From JBBREP01 sp038202885 (lineage in GTDB: Bacteria > Actinomycetota > Acidimicrobiia > IMCC26256 > PALSA-610): a DNA stretch of 64,000 nt. This document shows, piece after piece, positions 59,664 through 64,000 of the stretch; the first letter of the stretch is position 1, and the number at the start of each line of letters is the position of its first letter. The stretch spans positions 1-64,000 of the forward strand of contig JBBREP010000007.1 of NCBI GenBank assembly GCA_038202885.1. Reading direction: 5' to 3'. Under the pieces are notes generated by a model that was not told the DNA's origin, did not search any database, and saw only the letters and a list, made by a program, of their open reading frames with translations. The position numbers were made by a program, and so were the translations under genes.

Positions 59664-60776
59664 TTACGCGCGCAGGTCGCGCAGCCTTGTGACGACGTCG
59701 GCGAACGCCTTGGCGAAGTGATCCACGTCCGCGTCGGTCGACGACCACCCCACCGAAACACGCAACGAGTGTTGGGCATCCACACCCATCGCGACCAGCA
59801 CGGGCGACGGCTCCCATGCTTCGGATGAACACGCCGAACCTGAATGCACCGCCACGCCGCGCTGGTCGAGTCCGAGCAGAATCGGTTCGGCCTCGACGCC
59901 CCGAACACCCAGGCAGACGACATGCGGGACCGAGCCTTCGGGTGAGGTGTCACCGAACTGCTCGACCCCGTCGACCGCGTTCGTAGCCGCGCGGAGCCGC
60001 TCCGTGAGGCGTCGCTCGTGCGCAGCTTCGGTGTCGAGCACGATCGCCGAGCACGCCGCGCCGAAACCGACGCACGCAGCAACGTTCTCGAAGCCGCCGC
60101 GCCGGGCGCGTTCCTGGGCGCCACCCACGACAAAGGGTGCAATGCGCAGCCCGCGGCGCACGAGCAGCGCAGCCGCGCCGGGTGGGCCGCCGAGCTTGTG
60201 CGCGGTCACCGAGCACAGATCGGCGCTGAGCGCAGAGAATGACAGGGCCACATGGCCGGCGGCGGCGCACGCGTCGACGTGCACGCGGGCGCCGTGGGCG
60301 CGCAGGACCGCGGCGATTTCGGCCACAGGCTGGATCGTGCCCACCTCGTGGTTCGCGAGCTGCACGCTCACCAGCGCGGTGTCGTCGCGCACGGCTGCGA
60401 CCACATCGGCGGCGCTGACTCGTCCGTGATGATCGACACCAACGACCGTGCAGTCGGCCTCGGCCCGGTCGAGCGCGTCGCGCACCGCCGAGTGCTCGAC
60501 TTCCGTGGTCACGACGTGTGCGCCGGGTGCGACCCACCAGTGTGCGGCGTTGATCGCCTCGGTGCCCGACGAACAGAACACGACCTCACGTGGTCGGGCG
60601 CCAAGGAACGCCGCTACTTGTTCGCGTGCCGTCTCCAACGCAACGCGCGTCACGCGCCCTTCCGCGTGTAAGCGACCAGGGTCGCCGGGTGCGTCGCGCA
60701 ACAGTTCGAGCATCGCCTCGAACGCGGCGGGGCGGATCGGTGTGGATGACGCGTGGTCGAGGTACGCGCGGGCCAT
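59664..60776 (-). CDS. Cysteine desulfurase, NifS/IscS type
   Basis: This 370-residue PLP enzyme takes sulfur from cysteine for iron-sulfur or tRNA use. The cofactor Lys is in VTAHKLGGPPGAAAL, the His in VEHSAVRDAL and the active Cys in VAVHSGSACSSEAWEPSP. It is a class I desulfurase. The SufR-like regulator gene lies 27 bases upstream on the same strand and Mrp just beyond, which points to iron-sulfur assembly. Confidence 0.94.
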   Translation of the reverse strand: MARAYLDHASSTPIRPAAFEAMLELLRDAPGDPGRLHAEGRVTRVALETAREQVAAFLGARPREVVFCSSGTEAINAAHWWVAPGAHVVTTEVEHSAVRDALDRAEADCTVVGVDHHGRVSAADVVAAVRDDTALVSVQLANHEVGTIQPVAEIAAVLRAHGARVHVDACAAAGHVALSFSALSADLCSVTAHKLGGPPGAAALLVRRGLRIAPFVVGGAQERARRGGFENVAACVGFGAACSAIVLDTEAAHERRLTERLRAATNAVDGVEQFGDTSPEGSVPHVVCLGVRGVEAEPILLGLDQRGVAVHSGSACSSEAWEPSPVLVAMGVDAQHSLRVSVGWSSTDADVDHFAKAFADVVTRLRDLRA

Positions 60777-60803
60777 GGTCGTGCTTCGTCAGCGGCGCTT
60801 GGG

Positions 60804-61511
60804 TCAGACGCGCGTCACGCAGTGGTGGTCGCCGTCGGGCCGCGATGCCGTGATCGTCGGCTGCGTCGCGCCGTAGAGGCCTTCGAGCATGCCGCGGATC
60901 ATGCCGGTGTCGACCGCGCACAGTACGTGTGGATACTGCTGCGCAGCCTCGCCGAACGGGCATTGTTCCTGCACGAGCTGCAACACGTTGCCCCGCGATT
61001 CGGAATGGGCTGCGAAGCCGTGCGCGGTCAGTGCGTCGGCGACCGAGGACACCGCGGCCTTCACCGAGCGGTGGCCTTCGGCTGGGTCCATGCGCAACGC
61101 GAGCGCGCGCCCGTATTCGTAGCCGACCTCTTCGGCGAGCGCACTCGCCTCGTCGCGCGGGAGGCGTCCGAGGGCACGGGCGAGCAACATGCCGAGCAGA
61201 TCGTCGCGCCGGGGCGGGAACGACAACTGCGACGCCGTGTCGGCCGCGAGGTAGATCTTCGACGGCCGTCCCGCGGATTCGTGGCGGGCCATCTCGACGC
61301 GTACGTAGCCCCCGCCCGCGAGCTTTTCGAGGTGATGGCGCGCCACATTGGGGTGCAAAGAAAAGTGCTCCGCAACCTCGGCCGCACGGACTCCGTCGGG
61401 CGAGCTGCGCACGAGCAGATAGATGTCTCGGCGGGTCGGGTCGCCAAACGCCGCGGTCACGGCCATGACGGCTGCCGTGAATTCGTCCGGAGTGAGGTCC
61501 GCCGCAGGCAC
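60804..61511 (-). CDS. SufR-like iron-sulfur-sensing transcriptional regulator
   Basis: This 235-residue protein has an ArsR/DeoR-like winged helix (AAFGDPTRRDIYLLVRSS, VAEHFSLHPNVARHHLEKL) and a C-terminal domain with three cysteines (QCPFGEAAQQYPHVLC and DGDHHC), resembling the [4Fe-4S]-ligating cysteines of SufR. It probably represses the adjacent cysteine desulfurase, divergent mrp, or both. GTG 61511 fits the start of homology. The gap to mrp contains CTAT-GTCG-ATAG. Confidence 0.85.
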   Translation of the reverse strand: MPAADLTPDEFTAAVMAVTAAFGDPTRRDIYLLVRSSPDGVRAAEVAEHFSLHPNVARHHLEKLAGGGYVRVEMARHESAGRPSKIYLAADTASQLSFPPRRDDLLGMLLARALGRLPRDEASALAEEVGYEYGRALALRMDPAEGHRSVKAAVSSVADALTAHGFAAHSESRGNVLQLVQEQCPFGEAAQQYPHVLCAVDTGMIRGMLEGLYGATQPTITASRPDGDHHCVTRV

Positions 61512-61556
61512 CCCGGTATTGTACCTATGTCGATAGTGGAAATCCCCGGGAGCGAT

Positions 61557-62396
61557 ATGGCCGCCAGTGACGGACCGGCGACCCCGCCGATCCAACGTGA
61601 GAACCCCTTTGAGTCGAACCGCACCCGGATCCTCGCGATCTCGAGCGGCAAGGGGGGCGTGGGCAAGAGTTCGGTCACGGCGAACCTGTCGATCGCGTTG
61701 GCCCAGCTGGGCCACAAGGTTGCGGCGATCGACGCCGATGTGTGGGGCTTCTCGATGCCGAGGATGCTCGGGATCACGCATGGCCCAGAGGTCGTCGACG
61801 AGGTCATCCAACCGCCATCGGCCCACGGCGTACACCTCATCTCGATGGGCTTTTTCGCCCGGGAGGACCAGCCCGTCGTGTGGCGCGGGCCCATGCTGCA
61901 CAAGGCCCTCAGCCAGTTCCTCACCGATGTGGAGTGGGGCGACCCCGACTTCCTCGTGGTCGACATGCCGCCGGGCACGGGTGATGTGGCCATCTCGATG
62001 GCGCAGTTCCTGCCCCGCGCCGAGGTGATTGTGGTGACCACACCGCAGATCGCGGCCCAGAAGGTGGCCCAACGTGCTGCCTACATGGCCGAGAAGGTGA
62101 ACCTCTCGGTGATCGGCGTGATCGAGAACATGTCGTGGTTCACGTGCGAGCACGGCGGGCGCTACGAGATCTTCGGTGGCGGCGGTGGTCAAGAGCTGGC
62201 CGATGCACTGAAGGTGCCACTGCTCGGCCAGGTGCCACTCGTGTCAGAGCTGCGCGAGGGGAGCGACGAAGGTCGCCCGATCGTGGCGCATAACCCCGAC
62301 TCCGAGGCGAGCCTGGCGATCAAGGCCATTGCGTTGAAGGTTGCCGAAGAACTCGCGCCCAAGCGCATCTACCGTCCCGAGCTCAAGATCATCTAA
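61557..62396 (+). CDS. Iron-sulfur cluster carrier Mrp/ApbC-type P-loop ATPase
   Basis: This 279-residue protein has the deviant Walker A SSGKGGVGKSS, DADVWGFSMPRMLG and VDMPPGTGDVAISM, diagnostic of Mrp/NBP35. It transfers iron-sulfur clusters. The CxxC that bridges the dimer cluster is incomplete: the site reads CEHG with one Cys. I prefer ATG 61557 with GGGAG four to five bases upstream; ATG 61527 is an alternative. It is divergent from the SufR-like gene. Confidence 0.92.
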   Translation: MAASDGPATPPIQRENPFESNRTRILAISSGKGGVGKSSVTANLSIALAQLGHKVAAIDADVWGFSMPRMLGITHGPEVVDEVIQPPSAHGVHLISMGFFAREDQPVVWRGPMLHKALSQFLTDVEWGDPDFLVVDMPPGTGDVAISMAQFLPRAEVIVVTTPQIAAQKVAQRAAYMAEKVNLSVIGVIENMSWFTCEHGGRYEIFGGGGGQELADALKVPLLGQVPLVSELREGSDEGRPIVAHNPDSEASLAIKAIALKVAEELAPKRIYRPELKII

Positions 62397-62432
62397 CCAA
62401 GACGTGATCGGCCCACCGGTAGCGTCGTCGCC

Positions 62433-63398
62433 ATGGGTCCAGAGCCGGGTTGGCTTGAGCAGCGCCTGCTGTTCTTCACCGGCAAGGGCGGCACCGGCAA
62501 GAGCACCATCGCGGCTGCGACCGCGCTGCTCGCGGCGCAGCACGGGCGACGCGTGCTGCTCGTCGACGTCGATGCAAAGGGTTCGTGCGCGCGGCTGCTC
62601 GAACACGACGATGTCGGCTACGCCCCAGTCGTTGTGCAACCCGGCGTCTCCGCGATGGCGATGGACACCGAACGGTCGTTGCGCGAATACCTCAAGCTGC
62701 ACCTGCGCGTTCCTGTTGTGGGCCGCATTGGTCCGCTCGCGCGCGCCTTCGAATTCGTGGCGACTGCCGCGCCGGGCGTCAAGGAAATCCTCACGATCGG
62801 CAAGATCGTGTGGGAGGTCCGTGAGGCGATCGAAGGTCGGGCCGACCACGACATCGTGATCGTCGACGCAGCCGCGAGTGGCCATGTCGTGGCGCAGCTG
62901 GCCGCGCCGCAGACGATCCGCGACCTGGCCGACGTCGGGCCGTTGCGAGCCCAGACCGACTGGATGCTCGAGTTGCTGTCGGACGGCGCGATCACATCGG
63001 TCAACATTGTGACCACGCCCGAAGAGATGCCGGTCGCCGAGACGATCGAGCTCGTCGATCGGATTCGCACCGAAACGCAGGTACATCTCGGCGCCATTGT
63101 GGTGAATCGCGTGCTTCCTGAGCTGTTCACGCGGCGTGACGAGGTGACGTTCGATGCGTTGCGCGACGAACCGATCGTCGCTCAGCTTGCCGGCGCGGTC
63201 GGGCCGGGTGTCGGCGCGGTGCTTGCGGGCGCTCGGCTCGCGGTCACGCTGCGCCGCACGCGCGCCGAACACCTCGACCGGTTGCGCGCCGCGGTGACGT
63301 CGCCACTGTTGTTCGTGCCGTATCAATTCGGTGGCCAACAGGGTGTGCGCACGACGCGCCGCATCGCCGAATCGCTCGGCGAGGAGCTCGGGCTATGA
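62433..63398 (+). CDS. ArsA-like anion-pump-type ATPase, first of a pair
   Basis: This 321-residue P-loop ATPase has deviant Walker A FTGKGGTGKST, DVDAKGSCARLLEHD and VDAAASGHVV. Together with the next gene it matches the paired Rv3679/Rv3680-type ATPases of actinobacteria, which form a complex of still unsettled function; no ArsB-type membrane partner is seen. Its stop overlaps the next gene (ATGA). Confidence 0.92.
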   Translation: MGPEPGWLEQRLLFFTGKGGTGKSTIAAATALLAAQHGRRVLLVDVDAKGSCARLLEHDDVGYAPVVVQPGVSAMAMDTERSLREYLKLHLRVPVVGRIGPLARAFEFVATAAPGVKEILTIGKIVWEVREAIEGRADHDIVIVDAAASGHVVAQLAAPQTIRDLADVGPLRAQTDWMLELLSDGAITSVNIVTTPEEMPVAETIELVDRIRTETQVHLGAIVVNRVLPELFTRRDEVTFDALRDEPIVAQLAGAVGPGVGAVLAGARLAVTLRRTRAEHLDRLRAAVTSPLLFVPYQFGGQQGVRTTRRIAESLGEELGL

Positions 63399-64000
63399 GC
63401 CCCCAGGGGCGCGAACGGCGTATCTCCGACGGGTCCAGGATGAGTGCGTCGCTCGCCTCGTTGCTCACCGGCAAGGAGATCGTCGTGTGCTGCGGTTCGG
63501 GCGGCGTCGGCAAGACGAGCGTGGCTGCGGCATTGGCGCTCGCGGCGGCCGAACATCGCGACGGCAAAGTGCTCGTACTCACCGTCGACCCGGCGCGCCG
63601 GCTCGCGACCGCGCTCGGTATTGACGGCATCGGCAACCTGGAACGACGCGTCGACCCCGCTCTGCTCGCGGCAGCCGGCATTGATGCGCGCGCCGAGGTG
63701 TGGGCCGCGATGCTCGACACAAAGCAGAGTTGGGACGCGCTTGTGTTGCGGCACACTCCCGACGCCGAGACGGCGTATCGCATCCTGCACAACCGCCTCT
63801 ACGCAAACCTCACGGCTCGCTTTGTGCAGAGCCACGACTACATCGCCGTCGAACGTCTCTACGAGCTTCACAGTTCCGGGACCTACGACCTGATCATCGT
63901 CGACACGCCCCCCACACGTAACGCGGTGGACTTCCTCGACGCGCCGCAACGCATGGCCGAGTTCTTCGGCGGCCGTCTCCTACGTTGGCTGACGCTGCCG
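63395..64000 (+). CDS. ArsA-like ATPase, second of a pair, truncated by window end
   Basis: The first 202 codons of a P-loop ATPase are present, with Walker A CCGSGGVGKTS, VDPARRLATALG and IIVDTPPTRNAVDFLD. It is the Rv3680-like partner of the preceding gene. ATG 63395 overlaps the previous stop; an alternative start, ATG 63440, would omit residues MSPQGRERRISDGSR that stem from a GC-rich repeat copy. The rest lies beyond the window. Confidence 0.9.
   Translation, partial: MSPQGRERRISDGSRMSASLASLLTGKEIVVCCGSGGVGKTSVAAALALAAAEHRDGKVLVLTVDPARRLATALGIDGIGNLERRVDPALLAAAGIDARAEVWAAMLDTKQSWDALVLRHTPDAETAYRILHNRLYANLTARFVQSHDYIAVERLYELHSSGTYDLIIVDTPPTRNAVDFLDAPQRMAEFFGGRLLRWLTLP
63399..63418 (+). 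repeat. GC-rich interspersed repeat, partial copy D, at the start of an ArsA-like gene
   Basis: GCCCCCAGGGGCGCGAACGG matches the first half of the 37-bp unit seen at 29759, 31939 and 46390. It is in frame near the start codon and ends without the GGCGAGCGGGGG half. Confidence 0.5.

Overview
The window is GC-rich and densely coded: 65 protein-coding genes, no gap over about 280 bases, many ATGA or GTGA stop/start overlaps, and frequent GTG or TTG starts. It looks like the chromosome of an actinobacterium. Supporting signs are a DosR/DevR-type dormancy region, a class E sortase, paired FadE-type acyl-CoA dehydrogenases, a TB7.3-like biotin carrier and paired ArsA-like ATPases. A complete System I (Ccm) cytochrome c maturation operon is unusual for the better-known actinobacteria; a deep lineage such as Acidimicrobiia is my guess, not something the sequence proves. 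I saw no rRNA, tRNA, transposase, integrase, phage gene or CRISPR array.

Region 1 (1-16.1 kb) reads as a stress/dormancy island. It has a DevR-like response regulator (3068-3745), a DevS-like PAS-PAS histidine kinase (4279-5739) and gene families known from the mycobacterial DosR regulon: universal stress proteins, a site-2 protease with a CBS-like tail, a PNPOx-fold protein and an Rv2004c-like APH/AAA kinase. Alongside are CoA-transferase, PEP synthase, alcohol dehydrogenase and flavodoxin genes. Seven or eight copies of a 15-bp motif (my consensus GGGACCTTCGGCCCT) lie 37-81 nt upstream of the first reading frame of the transcription units, always in the same orientation relative to the gene. 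I infer a compact, self-contained DosR-like regulon.

Region 2 (16.1-36.5 kb) is mixed metabolism and signalling: sulfotransferase, VOC protein, DUF1345 membrane protein, secreted FG-GAP protein, nitrilase-family amidohydrolase, a divergent acyl-CoA dehydrogenase pair, two coupled cyclic-di-GMP enzymes, an aminotransferase/semialdehyde dehydrogenase pair, pantothenate kinase, an AKR/TetR pair, and an operon of glycosyltransferase, dihydropteroate synthase and a small membrane protein.

Region 3 (36.6-45.6 kb) has two coupled membrane proteins with HD-type domains, a DUF5317-like protein, an acyl-CoA carboxylation/HMG-CoA lyase operon resembling leucine catabolism, and a sortase.

Region 4 (45.7-52.5 kb) is the ccmABCDEFGHI operon, followed by a cyclophilin. 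Region 5 (53-55.1 kb) is a likely sulfite-handling module (TauE/SafE exporter, Rrf2 regulator, sulfite-oxidase-fold enzyme). Region 6 (55.2-64 kb) carries a DUF3137-like protein, LemA, a GntR regulator coupled to aconitase, an iron-sulfur group (cysteine desulfurase, SufR-like regulator, Mrp/ApbC) and two ArsA-like ATPases, the second cut by the window end.

A GC-rich 37-bp repeat occurs at four places (29.76, 31.94, 46.39 and 63.40 kb). It sits inside coding sequence without breaking the frame, most strikingly within pantothenate kinase, and in one case it supplies the ribosome binding site for ccmB.
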